Below are positions 34,356 through 43,613 of a stretch of DNA of 59,633 nt, one piece after another. Below the pieces are notes generated by a model. It ran no database searches. It was not told the origin of the DNA and was given only the letters and a program-made list of their open reading frames with translations. The stretch is from Candidatus Helarchaeota archaeon (GTDB lineage: Archaea > Asgardarchaeota > Lokiarchaeia > Helarchaeales > RDOG01). Position numbers and translations under genes: made by a program. The DNA lies in the NCBI GenBank assembly GCA_029838215.1, contig JALGVI010000004.1:1-59633 (forward strand), read 5' to 3'. Within the stretch, counting starts at the first letter, position 1, and each line of letters begins with the position of its first letter.

Positions 34356-35435
34356 TTGCACGAGAAACATCTAGAAAGGCTTTTAAAAAAGTCGGGCATT
34401 CCATATATTAGTGAGGCAGCAAAATTTTTGGATCACATTTATTCAAATCCTGATAAAATTCCCAAATTAATCACCAATAACACGGTTGAAAAAGTTTTAA
34501 AATTGGATCGCATAAAATCATCGAAAATTCTAAGTTCTCTTGCAAAATCCGGTTTTATAATTAAAAATATTAAAAAAAATGAATATAGTCCATTTTCGCT
34601 GGCGAAATTTGAATTGATTTGCCTGAAAAGAGTCATGGATGAAAGTAACGTTCAATTATCTTCCTTGAATTCTTTTTTTAACAAGAGTTATAGAATCTTT
34701 TTTTGTGAGAAACTGGGAATAAATACGTTTTTTAATCGGCTCTTGGCTCTATATCCGACTTTTTCTCCAAGTGAAAATCTTTACATCGAAGCATATCTTT
34801 CAGAATTTGCTTTTTCGATCCCTTATGAGAAACATACTCCTCCTTTACAGAAAATAATCGAGCAGATTGTTACGAAAAAGATTTTTAATCTGACACATGA
34901 GCGATATCTTGCCTTGAAAAAACACATAGCACGTATAAAATCTCAGGGCTCCAATAAGGGAACTGTATACTATATCATTCCCATAATGGGCTTTAAGCGA
35001 TTTTGTCTTCAAGCTCGTGACTTCTTAAGTCCTGATATATCCGATTTTTATATCAAGTTATTATCGCTGTTGAAGGATGGGCTAAAGGAACATGAAGAAG
35101 ATATCAAGAATTCCATTTTATTACCTATTATAGTCACGGATCGTGAACAATTCAACAATTTGCAGATGATTTGCAATCCTCATGTCTTTCAATTTTATTC
35201 CGATCATTATATTCAATTGAGTGCAAAGTCTGTTCTCTATTGCTATGGACAGGATCACGCCCGAAACATTGCACAAAGTTACATGCAGTTATTTGAAAGC
35301 CTTGTATCAAAAATAAGCGATGAAATTCAGCCAAAATCCAATCCTTTACTGAAAGCAAATATTGGAGAATTGCTTTTTGATTTTTCCATTCAACAGATAG
35401 ATAAAGAACTCAAGGCGACCAAGAAGATGTCATAA
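34356..35435 (+). CDS. Uncharacterised 359-residue protein with N-terminal winged-helix-like region
   Basis: The start is TTG at 34356, with AGGGCGG about 9 nt upstream. Residues about 20-75 (ITNNTVEKVLKLDRIKSSKILSSLAKSGFIIKNIKKNEYSPFS) have the helix-helix-wing order of a winged helix, suggesting DNA binding. The remaining residues (about 90-359) are helical, with no motif I know. The 3' end overlaps the small GTPase gene by 6 nt (convergent). Perhaps it is a transcription factor with a large sensor part. Confidence 0.5.
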   Translation: MHEKHLERLLKKSGIPYISEAAKFLDHIYSNPDKIPKLITNNTVEKVLKLDRIKSSKILSSLAKSGFIIKNIKKNEYSPFSLAKFELICLKRVMDESNVQLSSLNSFFNKSYRIFFCEKLGINTFFNRLLALYPTFSPSENLYIEAYLSEFAFSIPYEKHTPPLQKIIEQIVTKKIFNLTHERYLALKKHIARIKSQGSNKGTVYYIIPIMGFKRFCLQARDFLSPDISDFYIKLLSLLKDGLKEHEEDIKNSILLPIIVTDREQFNNLQMICNPHVFQFYSDHYIQLSAKSVLYCYGQDHARNIAQSYMQLFESLVSKISDEIQPKSNPLLKANIGELLFDFSIQQIDKELKATKKMS

Positions 35436-36314
35436 AGACCTGACAATATGACCATTCTGCAAGCTTTGTAAGTGGTAATTTCTCCAAACGACCATGCTAT
35501 GAATTAGTTTTTCTTTTAAGTCCTTGTCGACTTGTTTGGCTTGAAGATTGCTAATCCATTCCGAAATATTACCCAAAACGATTGAGTATGGGTTTTTTGA
35601 GAAGATAGAGTGTTTTAATTTGATGATGGCATCATATATTTTATGGTAGTCGTCATTTAGTATAACGCGTCCGAGATTTGTAAACCCTGCTTCAACAGTG
35701 TTGTATGTCTGAAGTTCAAACCTTCTACACACCTGATTTTTTTCATAAAAATTAAGAAGATTCGCAAAAATAAGGTCGATATTTATGTTTTTCAGTGCAG
35801 ATGTCTCGTAGAATGCGGCATCAAGAGATTTAGCGAATTCCCTGCCTTCATCCTGTTCAACTTCTCTTTCATAAGGTCGACCCGTTTTCGGGTTTATTTG
35901 ACCCGACTCGGGCAAATCAACCTTGTTGCCTGCGATGATTAATGGTTTAGTGCCGATATATTCTTGAAATTCGCAGACCCAATTCTCAAGATCGAGAAAA
36001 GTCAGCCTGTTGGTGATATCATAAACGAGAATTACTCCGTGAGCCCCTTCATAATATTGCGTGCGAAAAATTCTGAATCTTTCTTGTCCTGCAATGTCCC
36101 ACAATTGTATTGCATATAAATTTCCGTTAACACTGATTTTCCTCACGCCAAAATTGACACCAATTGTCATTTGGTAACCGCAACTGGGAAAACCTTCACA
36201 GAAACTGCTTGTAATGCCTGTCTTGCCGACAAATCCGTCTCCTATTATTATGAATTTGACGAATTTCTTAACAGGCATATTTTTGTCGAGTAATTTGTAC
36301 GGAAACTCATTCAT
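35430..36314 (-). CDS. Ras/Rab-type small GTPase with C-terminal extension
   Basis: A 294-residue protein. All GTPase motifs are present: G1 GDGFVGKT (25-32), G2 Thr50, G3 WDIAGQERF (Asp73 to Gln77), G4 NKVD (130-133), G5 TSA (171-173). The Rab/Ras-like WDIAGQERF and VILVYDITN strands are eukaryote-like, as seen in Asgard genomes. An insertion lies between G4 and G5, and a helical extension of about 100 residues follows the G domain. No C-terminal cysteine is present, so membrane attachment by prenylation is not expected. ATG at 36314 has GAGGGGAAAC upstream. Partner GAP/GEF candidates are the longin-like proteins in this window. Confidence 0.93.
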   Translation of the reverse strand: MNEFPYKLLDKNMPVKKFVKFIIIGDGFVGKTGITSSFCEGFPSCGYQMTIGVNFGVRKISVNGNLYAIQLWDIAGQERFRIFRTQYYEGAHGVILVYDITNRLTFLDLENWVCEFQEYIGTKPLIIAGNKVDLPESGQINPKTGRPYEREVEQDEGREFAKSLDAAFYETSALKNINIDLIFANLLNFYEKNQVCRRFELQTYNTVEAGFTNLGRVILNDDYHKIYDAIIKLKHSIFSKNPYSIVLGNISEWISNLQAKQVDKDLKEKLIHSMVVWRNYHLQSLQNGHIVRSL

Positions 36315-36497
36315 TTTGTTTCCCCTCTTTTTTAAGAATGATATATTAGCATATTTAAAATTATTTGTCAGAAGTTAGCAATCTATGAGTCGCCATGTCA
36401 TGGAGAATCCGAGAAATCTCTTATATCCTTGAGAAATTCGCATAAAAAAAATAAAAAAAATGAGTTTAATGAAATTTTTTTTAAAAAAAATTGGGAA

Positions 36498-37763
36498 TCA
36501 AGCAAGGTTTTTATCTTTAAACTTCAAGTAATGGATGCAAGCCTTGAGTACCGATTCAAGTGCCTTGGGATCAACTTTGTCTGGCGTGTCTCGGACAGTG
36601 TGGTAGTGTTGCATATATCCCTTCATTGAAGACCCGAGATCTACGCCAAAAATACAAGTTGTTTCTATTCCTTTTTGGGCAAATGCTGCAGAATCCGAGC
36701 TACCTGCCCCAAATGGCGTTGCAATATGTCCTACTTCTATGTTTAAATCTTTGAAAACCTGTTCAAGGTCATTTATGACTTCGCTTGAAAGCTTGATGGT
36801 GGAATTGAGATCTCTTGTCGTGAGATAAAATTTTGTAGGTGTTACTATGACTTCCATGTTAATAACGATCGCGTTTTCTGCTTTCAGCTCTTTTTGGTGG
36901 GCTTTGGCATAAGCCTTCGCTCCTCGTAATCCTATTTCCTCAGCACCCCACGCAGCAATTTGGACTTTCGTGTGTTTCGGAAAAAAATCACCCGATTCTC
37001 TTGCTTCCTTTAGGAATTTTCCGACGCCCATTACAACGGAGACTGCAGATAGGTTATCGCCCGCACCAAGAGTTGGAGTCCACGTGGTAAAGAAGAAGAA
37101 TAACACGCCCAGAGGTATCCCCACGATCATCATTATGATCCAAAGCAGTGAAAATGCCTGATCCGTGATTAGAGATAGTAGGATGTTGTTTAAAAGGAGA
37201 TTGAGATGAAAGAGAATGGCATTAACGACACTGATTACGAAGAAGAGAATAAAAGTTACGATGAATGAGAACATTATGATACCATAAACGAAACCTCCCC
37301 ACCATTTAATGAAATTAAATTGGAATGGAGAATCGATGTGCCCTGAAAAAATTATCGTTTGTCTTGCTTCCTGAGTTGGATTAAAGGTTCCAATTGTATT
37401 TGTCGACTTTTTTTTCGGGAAAAAAGGGTCCAAGAATTGCTTATAGAAAACAAATTCCATGAGGGCTATGAGGATTGCGATGGACATCAGTATTCCAGAA
37501 AGTAAAGGAAATATTTTGAAGAGAAGAATTGATATGATGAACATGGGAGTCACGATCTTTAGCCAGCCCAGAAATGCTTTCGGAGCAATTTTAAATTCTT
37601 CCATTTTGACTTCATCGCAAAGATCCTCCATCATCTTTGCAGTCATTTCTGCGGCTTTTCTCTCTCCATCGCTACCGGGTGATCGCGGTCCGATCTCATT
37701 ACAAATTTTTGAAATATAATCGTGCATGTATTTTCCGTGAGTTTCATCTATTTTTATTGACAT
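36498..37763 (-). CDS. M28-family zinc peptidase with inserted membrane helices
   Basis: The 421 residues carry the M28 ligands in order: His in SGHIDSP, Asp in GAGDNLSAV, Glu-Glu in WGAEEIGLRG, Asp in SSDSAAF and His in HYHTVRDTPDK. Peptidases of this family remove N-terminal amino acids or other small groups. Hydrophobic helices lie near residues 65-110 and between the first His and the Asp (about 150-230), so the catalytic domain is interrupted by a membrane hairpin. This topology matches several M28 membrane proteins but is unusual. The substrate is unknown. It lies downstream of the GTPase gene on the same strand, with a 183-nt gap. Confidence 0.85.
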   Translation of the reverse strand: MSIKIDETHGKYMHDYISKICNEIGPRSPGSDGERKAAEMTAKMMEDLCDEVKMEEFKIAPKAFLGWLKIVTPMFIISILLFKIFPLLSGILMSIAILIALMEFVFYKQFLDPFFPKKKSTNTIGTFNPTQEARQTIIFSGHIDSPFQFNFIKWWGGFVYGIIMFSFIVTFILFFVISVVNAILFHLNLLLNNILLSLITDQAFSLLWIIMMIVGIPLGVLFFFFTTWTPTLGAGDNLSAVSVVMGVGKFLKEARESGDFFPKHTKVQIAAWGAEEIGLRGAKAYAKAHQKELKAENAIVINMEVIVTPTKFYLTTRDLNSTIKLSSEVINDLEQVFKDLNIEVGHIATPFGAGSSDSAAFAQKGIETTCIFGVDLGSSMKGYMQHYHTVRDTPDKVDPKALESVLKACIHYLKFKDKNLA

Positions 37764-37828
37764 TTTTGCGACCTTCTTGTCTTTTCAGTAATTTTCAATT
37801 CTATTTATACTTGCTTAAATTTTGCTTT

Positions 37829-39103
37829 TTATGTTTTTAAGTCTGGTTTTGGTTTTGTATATCCAAACGGATTGTCGTTAAAAATTATGGACTGAACTAC
37901 ATGTTGATGTTCGGGAAGGATCATTCCTTGTTTGAATGTTTCTTCACGTAATTGCTTTATCATTCCGGGAATGTCCACGTTACCCGGGCAAGCCTCTTTA
38001 CATCGTCCACAAGACATACATGCTAACAATCCAATTTGAACGGCTTTTTCCAAGCCCAAGATAAGTGCAGCTTTTATGACTCCTACGGGACTTGTTGCCA
38101 CTTCGGATTTATAGATGTCTAATCCTGCACTTTGAATTAGCGGGCAGGCCAAATAACAGGCGCCGCAATTGATGCATTTCAGGAGGCTCTTGAAGCCTTC
38201 TTTGGACTTTGCTATTGCCCTATATCCTTCAAGTAGCACTATGTGAACTTCTTGCGCTCCTGACATGCCATACACGTTAACGCCTTGTATGTCTGAAGTC
38301 TGGCTTGGTCCATTTATGAAAGAAACGTATGTTCCATTCAAGTCAATTGCAGCTTCTGCCATTTGCAGGACTGTTACAGCGTCTTTCCATGTTTCCACAA
38401 CTTTGTCCGTTCCAACTATGGCAATATGAACGGGAGGAAGTCTTGTTATCAGGGATATGTTTCCTTCATTTTCCACAATCCCGATGCGTCCATCTTCTGC
38501 AATGAGCACGTTTGCACCAGAAATCCCTACTCTTGCCCCGATGATTTTTTCCCTGAGTTCTTTCTTGCCTGCTTTCACGATTTCCTGTGGCATTGGTGGG
38601 ACATGGACGCCATAATATTCCGAGAACTCTTGAGCAATTCTCGTTGCAGGAATGTGAGCAGCGGGTCCAACAGGCAAGCTCGGTGTTTCATCTAAGATTT
38701 GAATTATACGATCCCCTAAGTCTGTTTCTATTACCTCGATTCCTTTTTCCTTTAAGAATTCAACGAGTCTTAGCTCTTTTCCCGTATTTGTTTTGGATTT
38801 AACGATGTATTTTTCGTCTTTCACCAGATTGAGAATGTAATCACGTGCTTCGTCCTCGGTTTTGGCAAGAAAAACCTTGAACATTTTAGATCTCGCGTTT
38901 TTGATGAAGTTTTCTAATAATTCTTTGTTTTTTTCAATTGCTTCTTCTTTAATTTTAATGTATTCTTCCCGATATTTTTCAGGTCTTTGATTATTCAAGA
39001 TTTTTTTCTCGTAACCAATATCGAAAAACGTGACGAGACTACTTGACATCTCATCTATTCCTTTGTCAACGAGATTTTTTCCATCTTCAGCAGGATTTGT
39101 CAT
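37829..39103 (-). CDS. LutB-like LUD-domain/4Fe-4S protein
   Basis: The N-terminal LUD domain (about 1-320) is recognised by VKSKTNTGKELRLVEFL, GISGANVLIAEDGRIG and NEGN. It is followed by two 4Fe-4S motifs, CINCGACYLACP and CMSCGRCKEACP. LutB proteins act with a CCG-domain partner in lactate or other 2-hydroxyacid oxidation. The frame extends back to 39124, but ATG at 39103 lies 7 nt after AGGAGGT and is preferred. The gene begins 4 nt after the LutA-like stop. No LutC-like gene is seen nearby. Confidence 0.85.
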   Translation of the reverse strand: MTNPAEDGKNLVDKGIDEMSSSLVTFFDIGYEKKILNNQRPEKYREEYIKIKEEAIEKNKELLENFIKNARSKMFKVFLAKTEDEARDYILNLVKDEKYIVKSKTNTGKELRLVEFLKEKGIEVIETDLGDRIIQILDETPSLPVGPAAHIPATRIAQEFSEYYGVHVPPMPQEIVKAGKKELREKIIGARVGISGANVLIAEDGRIGIVENEGNISLITRLPPVHIAIVGTDKVVETWKDAVTVLQMAEAAIDLNGTYVSFINGPSQTSDIQGVNVYGMSGAQEVHIVLLEGYRAIAKSKEGFKSLLKCINCGACYLACPLIQSAGLDIYKSEVATSPVGVIKAALILGLEKAVQIGLLACMSCGRCKEACPGNVDIPGMIKQLREETFKQGMILPEHQHVVQSIIFNDNPFGYTKPKPDLKT

Positions 39104-39107
39104 TTTG

Positions 39108-39878
39108 TTAAACCTCCTCTTCATCTTTCCACGTATCTAAAATTCCTAATTCGTATGCAATTAATCGCACGAGACTAATTGGCTTGGTTTTTGACTCCGT
39201 CAATGTTGCAACCGTCTTGAAGTTATAGTAACAAGTTGGACAAGTCATGACAATTCCTCCATCACCTTTTGCTTTTGCTTTCTTTTTTGCTTCTGTAAAA
39301 GTTCGTTTAACCAGCGTGTTGCGAAGGTCGACATGGGGAATCCGGATGGGTCCTCCACAACATAATGAATTCTTTCCGCTTAATGGCATTTCCTTGTATT
39401 TAATCCCTGGAATTGACTGCAAAATGTACCTTGGCTCTTCATATAATTTTGCTTCTCGCCCCAAATGACAACCGTCAAAATAAGTAAGATTTTTCGAAAC
39501 TTGAATTTCTCTTTCGAATTTAATTTTTTTTTCCTTGAGAAGACTCGCAATGAGTTCCGTGAAGTGAATGATTTCCAACTTCATGTCTTGGATTATTTTT
39601 GGATAATCTATCTTGAAGGTCACGTAACATTCCGGACAATACGTAAGTATTTTTTTTACATTATTTTGCTTGAAATAGTCCCAATTTTGTTTTACTTTTT
39701 CTATTGCCTGTTTTTTTGCACCATGACGAAAAAGTTCTCCTCCACAACAAGGCTCATTGGGTAAAACGAAGAATGGAACGTTTATTTCCTGTAAAATTTT
39801 AGCAATTAGATTATCTACATCTGTTTGAGAGTATGCCAGAGTGCAACCTCGAAAATATAAAATTTTTTCATCTTGCAT
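39108..39878 (-). CDS. LutA/HdrB-like protein with two CCG domains
   Basis: Two cysteine-rich CCG domains are visible: RGCTLAYSQTD with PCCGGE and YCPECYVTF, then DGCHLGREAK with LCCGGP and TCPTCYYNF. This is the repeat unit of heterodisulfide reductase B, glycolate oxidase GlcF and LutA, each binding an Fe-S cluster. The frame starts upstream at TTG 39902, but ATG 39878 has AAGGAG behind it and is preferred. The start is 4 nt ahead of the LutB-like gene in operon order. An electron-transfer oxidoreductase partnership is well supported; the substrate is not. Confidence 0.85.
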   Translation of the reverse strand: MQDEKILYFRGCTLAYSQTDVDNLIAKILQEINVPFFVLPNEPCCGGELFRHGAKKQAIEKVKQNWDYFKQNNVKKILTYCPECYVTFKIDYPKIIQDMKLEIIHFTELIASLLKEKKIKFEREIQVSKNLTYFDGCHLGREAKLYEEPRYILQSIPGIKYKEMPLSGKNSLCCGGPIRIPHVDLRNTLVKRTFTEAKKKAKAKGDGGIVMTCPTCYYNFKTVATLTESKTKPISLVRLIAYELGILDTWKDEEEV

Positions 39879-40067
39879 GATATTAATCCCGCTCCTTGTC
39901 AAGCCAAATCAAATTTTTTTATCGTGATTTTTTTTATATTCAGAATATCGTGCCTGATGTGGCTATATTGACGTGCTTTCTTCTTTCCCATACATGCGAT
40001 GTAATAAATTTTATTTTGGGAGCTTAAGTTTTTTCTGAGTTCAAATTTGAATATATTTGTCTTGTAA

Positions 40068-40084
40068 TTAAATATTTATAACAA
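40068..40084 (+). promoter_or_regulatory. TATA-like box of the ABC/toroid operon
   Basis: TAAATATTTATAACAAG lies about 80-100 nt upstream of the first ABC permease ATG (40165). It is the only strong TATA-like run in the 260-nt upstream gap, so it probably starts the six-gene operon. Confidence 0.45.
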
Positions 40085-40164
40085 GTCCATATTTCGTTTA
40101 TCAAGCGAGACTGATTTGAGTTAATCGTATACCCAAGATATTAAAGCCATAAAAGAATCTTCGG

Positions 40165-41364
40165 ATGATAGCTGTGGTTCAAATAAAAAGCCTCATTCTC
40201 AAAGAATTTGGACGTGTTAAATCCGACAAACGTTCTTTAATCATGCTGGTTCTCCTTCCGCTCGTTACTATAATTATTTTTGGTTTATCTACCGGTGGGG
40301 GACCTCAAATGACATTTAATGTTTCTCTCATAACAAATGATTATATCGGAGCGACTAGTCCTTCGAATTATACTTATGATAGTACTCTTATTGATGCCTT
40401 TCAGAACTCTTCATCATCTGATTTGATGTTTTCGCTTGTTGTCGTCTCCGTGTTCAATTCTACATCCACTTCTGAATATGCTCAACATTTAGCCGTTGCT
40501 AAGAATCAGATGAACCTTGGTCTCATTGATGCAATAGTAATAATACCGGAGAATTTTTCCGAGGATTTTGGAGCTGATAATGATACGATATTGGAGTGTG
40601 TTGTGGATGCTTCACAGACACAATATGCGGCAGAGAATTTCCAGACCGTGCTTCAATTACCAATAATGTATTTTCGGATGGAAACAGAGCACACGCAAGG
40701 AGCCATAATTTTTCTTCCATATCTTGAATTTGATGTTCCTTTAAGCTATAGCCAATTATTTAATTACATGGCATCAATGATTCTTCCTATTGCTTTATTG
40801 GGCACCACCATGAATCTCACGGCATTGTGTATCGTAACTGAAGGTCCCTTGCCCAGAATGTTAATAACTCCTGCTGGAAAGCGTGATGTTATTTTAAGCA
40901 AGTTAATTACCTACACCACTTTGATGATAATGCAAGCAACAATCGTGTTTATCACGGCTTCCGCCTTTAATTTGTATAGTGCGGGACCGCTTTTTGATTT
41001 ATTCATTTCTTTGATATTAGTTGGATTTGCAGGGACTTCAATCGGCTTATTGATTTCTGCAGTTACTCGAACGGAGCACCAAGCAAATCAGATTTATATT
41101 TTCGCTTTTATCTTATTTACTCTTCTCGGAGGATTATTCATTTCTGTTGATGCTCTGCCATTGCCGTTCCAGATCGTGATTTATTGTTTACCAATGGCAC
41201 ATTGCATGCCTCTAGTGAGTGACATCACGCTTCGTGGAATCAGCTATTTCACTCCCATGGCAAATATTAATTTATTATTTCATTCAGCCAGTCTTCTACT
41301 AATAAGCGGAGTTTGTTTTGTAGCTGCATTGGTGGCTTATCGAATTAAAAAGACGGAGGTATAA
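40165..41364 (+). CDS. ABC-2-type transporter permease 1
   Basis: The 399 residues have one N-terminal membrane helix (about 25-42), a large extracytoplasmic loop (about 43-200) and then five helices, the classic ABC-2 permease layout. The loop is rich in Ser/Thr/Asn and may be glycosylated. Helix 2-6 motifs include ITEGPLPRMLITPAGKRDVILSK and AGTSIGLLISAV. ABC-2 permeases export lipids, polysaccharides or drugs. It is the first gene of the ABC operon; the next gene starts one base after its stop. It shares the layout and RMLITPA segment with permease 2. Confidence 0.88.
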   Translation: MIAVVQIKSLILKEFGRVKSDKRSLIMLVLLPLVTIIIFGLSTGGGPQMTFNVSLITNDYIGATSPSNYTYDSTLIDAFQNSSSSDLMFSLVVVSVFNSTSTSEYAQHLAVAKNQMNLGLIDAIVIIPENFSEDFGADNDTILECVVDASQTQYAAENFQTVLQLPIMYFRMETEHTQGAIIFLPYLEFDVPLSYSQLFNYMASMILPIALLGTTMNLTALCIVTEGPLPRMLITPAGKRDVILSKLITYTTLMIMQATIVFITASAFNLYSAGPLFDLFISLILVGFAGTSIGLLISAVTRTEHQANQIYIFAFILFTLLGGLFISVDALPLPFQIVIYCLPMAHCMPLVSDITLRGISYFTPMANINLLFHSASLLLISGVCFVAALVAYRIKKTEV

Positions 41365-41365
41365 A

Positions 41366-42577
41366 ATGAAGAATTCATTCAGGCGCATTTACGGTCTCGT
41401 TAAAAAGGAATTCCGGTTACTGTGGAGTGATAAATATGCGCTTTTGATGGCAGTTTTTCTTCCTCCTGTAATCGTAATTTTTATTGGCGTTTTGCAGGGT
41501 ATATCAATACCGCCTCCCGTAATATGTGCTGTTGTCATAAATGATTCTCAACAATTTGGCGTGAATTCTTCATATATTTCATTAGAAGACAATTATACTT
41601 CTCCATTTTTGACCGCTTTGCGAAGTTTTCCAACGAGCCTTTCCATCACAGATACTGCAGGTAATGAGTTAATTTTTAACAGTTCATCAAATCCGTATGC
41701 GATGTATACTGCATATCAGCTTTTGTTATTACAACAGGTTGACGTTCTCATTGTTATTCCCCCGGAATTTTCGGAAACCATTATTTACGAAATTCTCTTT
41801 CCGAGGATTGAGATTGCCCCCGATGCTTCTGACGTGGCAAAAGTTCAACAGTTCATTAACGTTTTCAATGCCATTGGTGAGAAATTCGTGAAAGATAATG
41901 ATCTGGGACAGCAAATTCTTTATGAATTCGAAGAAGAATACGCGCCGCCCCAATCCATTCCTCCATTCTCATTTAATATTGCTCTTACATATTTAACATC
42001 GATGGCATTTCCATTCATGGTCATGGGTTTTACCATGATCCTGACAATTTTAGTGATTGTTACCGAGGCACCCATACCGCGTTTAATAATAACGCCTGCA
42101 AAAAAAGAAGAGATTCTCATCTCTAAGTATATCACTTATACTCTGGTGTCTCTTGCCCAAACCACGTTAATCTTTGTTTCCACCATGGCATGTCAAGTAT
42201 ACGTTCCCGTTCAATTGCTCCCCGATCTATTTTTGGGGTTATTCATCACGGGAATTTACGGCGTGACTCTAGGGATACTCATATCAACAATTTCCACTTC
42301 AAAAATGCAAGCAAATCAATTATTCTTTTTTATTTTCTTAACGATTCTTCTATTGAGTGGCATGATCATTCCCATTGAATCTCTATGGTTGCCATTACAG
42401 ATTGTTGCATACGGTCTTCCAATGGCTTGGGCTTCACCCATTTTCACGAATATAATATTTAAAAGTCAAGGATTTCTCTATACCTGGCCAAATTATCTGG
42501 TAATCCTGCTCATATCATTAATATTCATGGCCGTGACTTTAATTTGGTTCAGGTTTATGAAAAAAATGGAGGTCTGA
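41366..42577 (+). CDS. ABC-2-type transporter permease 2
   Basis: The 403-residue paralogue of permease 1 has the same topology and shared core motifs: TEAPIPRLIITPAKKEEILISK, YGVTLGILISTI and LPMAWASPIF. Two distinct permeases suggest a heterodimeric channel. GGAGGT lies 8 nt before ATG 41366. The next gene starts two bases after its stop, so the ATPase is co-translated. Confidence 0.88.
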   Translation: MKNSFRRIYGLVKKEFRLLWSDKYALLMAVFLPPVIVIFIGVLQGISIPPPVICAVVINDSQQFGVNSSYISLEDNYTSPFLTALRSFPTSLSITDTAGNELIFNSSSNPYAMYTAYQLLLLQQVDVLIVIPPEFSETIIYEILFPRIEIAPDASDVAKVQQFINVFNAIGEKFVKDNDLGQQILYEFEEEYAPPQSIPPFSFNIALTYLTSMAFPFMVMGFTMILTILVIVTEAPIPRLIITPAKKEEILISKYITYTLVSLAQTTLIFVSTMACQVYVPVQLLPDLFLGLFITGIYGVTLGILISTISTSKMQANQLFFFIFLTILLLSGMIIPIESLWLPLQIVAYGLPMAWASPIFTNIIFKSQGFLYTWPNYLVILLISLIFMAVTLIWFRFMKKMEV

Positions 42578-42578
42578 G

Positions 42579-43613
42579 ATGAGTTCGGAAGACGTAATTG
42601 AAGTCCAGAATCTCAACGTGTATTTCAAGGACAAACACGTCTTGAAGGATATTTCTTTCTCTTGCAGGAAGGGAGAAATATTGGGAATGATGGGTCTCTC
42701 TGGTGCCGGAAAGAGCACGTTGGTAAGGGTCCTAACCTGCCAACTTCGGCACGCTAAAGGTGAGGTGAAAGTAGGAGGGCATGATCCTAGAAAAAATCCT
42801 GAGAAAGTCCTACAGCTTATTGGCTACGTGCCTCAACTTGAAGAAGTCAATCTTTATTATGAATTTTCTGCCATTCAAAACGTCCTGATTTTTGCAGATT
42901 TGTATGGTATCGCAAGGGATGAAGCTCTAAAACTCACGAAAAAATATTTTCAAATTTTAGAAATTCCTGAGGATGTCTGGAATAAAAAAGTCAAGCGCCT
43001 CTCAGGTGGGGAGAAAAAACGTGTTTCAATTACAATGGGTCTAATCAATTCACCCGAAATTTTATTTCTTGATGAACCAACAACAGGCGTGGACTCTTCA
43101 AAACGCTTTGACATGATAAATTATTTGAAGAAATTGAACACAGAAACGGGCACCACGATGATCATTGTCACGCACGATTTAGAAACGGCAAATATTTGTG
43201 ATCGAACCATGATTTTAGTCGATGGTAAAATCATTGATTTTGACCATCCTGATAAGCTCATTCAAAAATTGCCTAGCAATGGAAAAATTCTGCGAATAAC
43301 CGTTCCTCATTTAAATGATCAAATCATCAAAAAAATTGATCAGGTTCCTGAGGTTTTCTTTCACATGCGGAAAGGTAAAGAGGTTCTTGAATTATACATG
43401 GATGATATTAATAAGAATTCGGCTAAATTGATAAAATTCTTGAATGATAATCATATTTCAATTCAAAAAATTACTCGAGATCGCGCAAAATTTAAGGAAT
43501 ACTTTCAGCTCCGGATAGAAAATCCAATACATGCCATAGATGGTGATTCAGCTCTAATTCAATCAGATCGCCAATTTTCTGAAATAAGAAAAAAAGGAGG
43601 TAAGATTTCATGA
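42579..43613 (+). CDS. ABC transporter ATPase (canonical)
   Basis: The 344 residues carry an intact nucleotide-binding domain: Walker A GLSGAGKS, Q-loop YVPQ, signature LSGGE, Walker B LFLDEPT and the H-loop VTHD. The C-terminus (about 235-344) is an extra regulatory region. The ATPase powers the two ABC-2 permeases, with which it shares tight spacing. The stop overlaps the next start (ATGA) by four bases. It differs from the downstream ABC domain, so two different ATPase subunits may pair. Confidence 0.93.
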   Translation: MSSEDVIEVQNLNVYFKDKHVLKDISFSCRKGEILGMMGLSGAGKSTLVRVLTCQLRHAKGEVKVGGHDPRKNPEKVLQLIGYVPQLEEVNLYYEFSAIQNVLIFADLYGIARDEALKLTKKYFQILEIPEDVWNKKVKRLSGGEKKRVSITMGLINSPEILFLDEPTTGVDSSKRFDMINYLKKLNTETGTTMIIVTHDLETANICDRTMILVDGKIIDFDHPDKLIQKLPSNGKILRITVPHLNDQIIKKIDQVPEVFFHMRKGKEVLELYMDDINKNSAKLIKFLNDNHISIQKITRDRAKFKEYFQLRIENPIHAIDGDSALIQSDRQFSEIRKKGGKIS

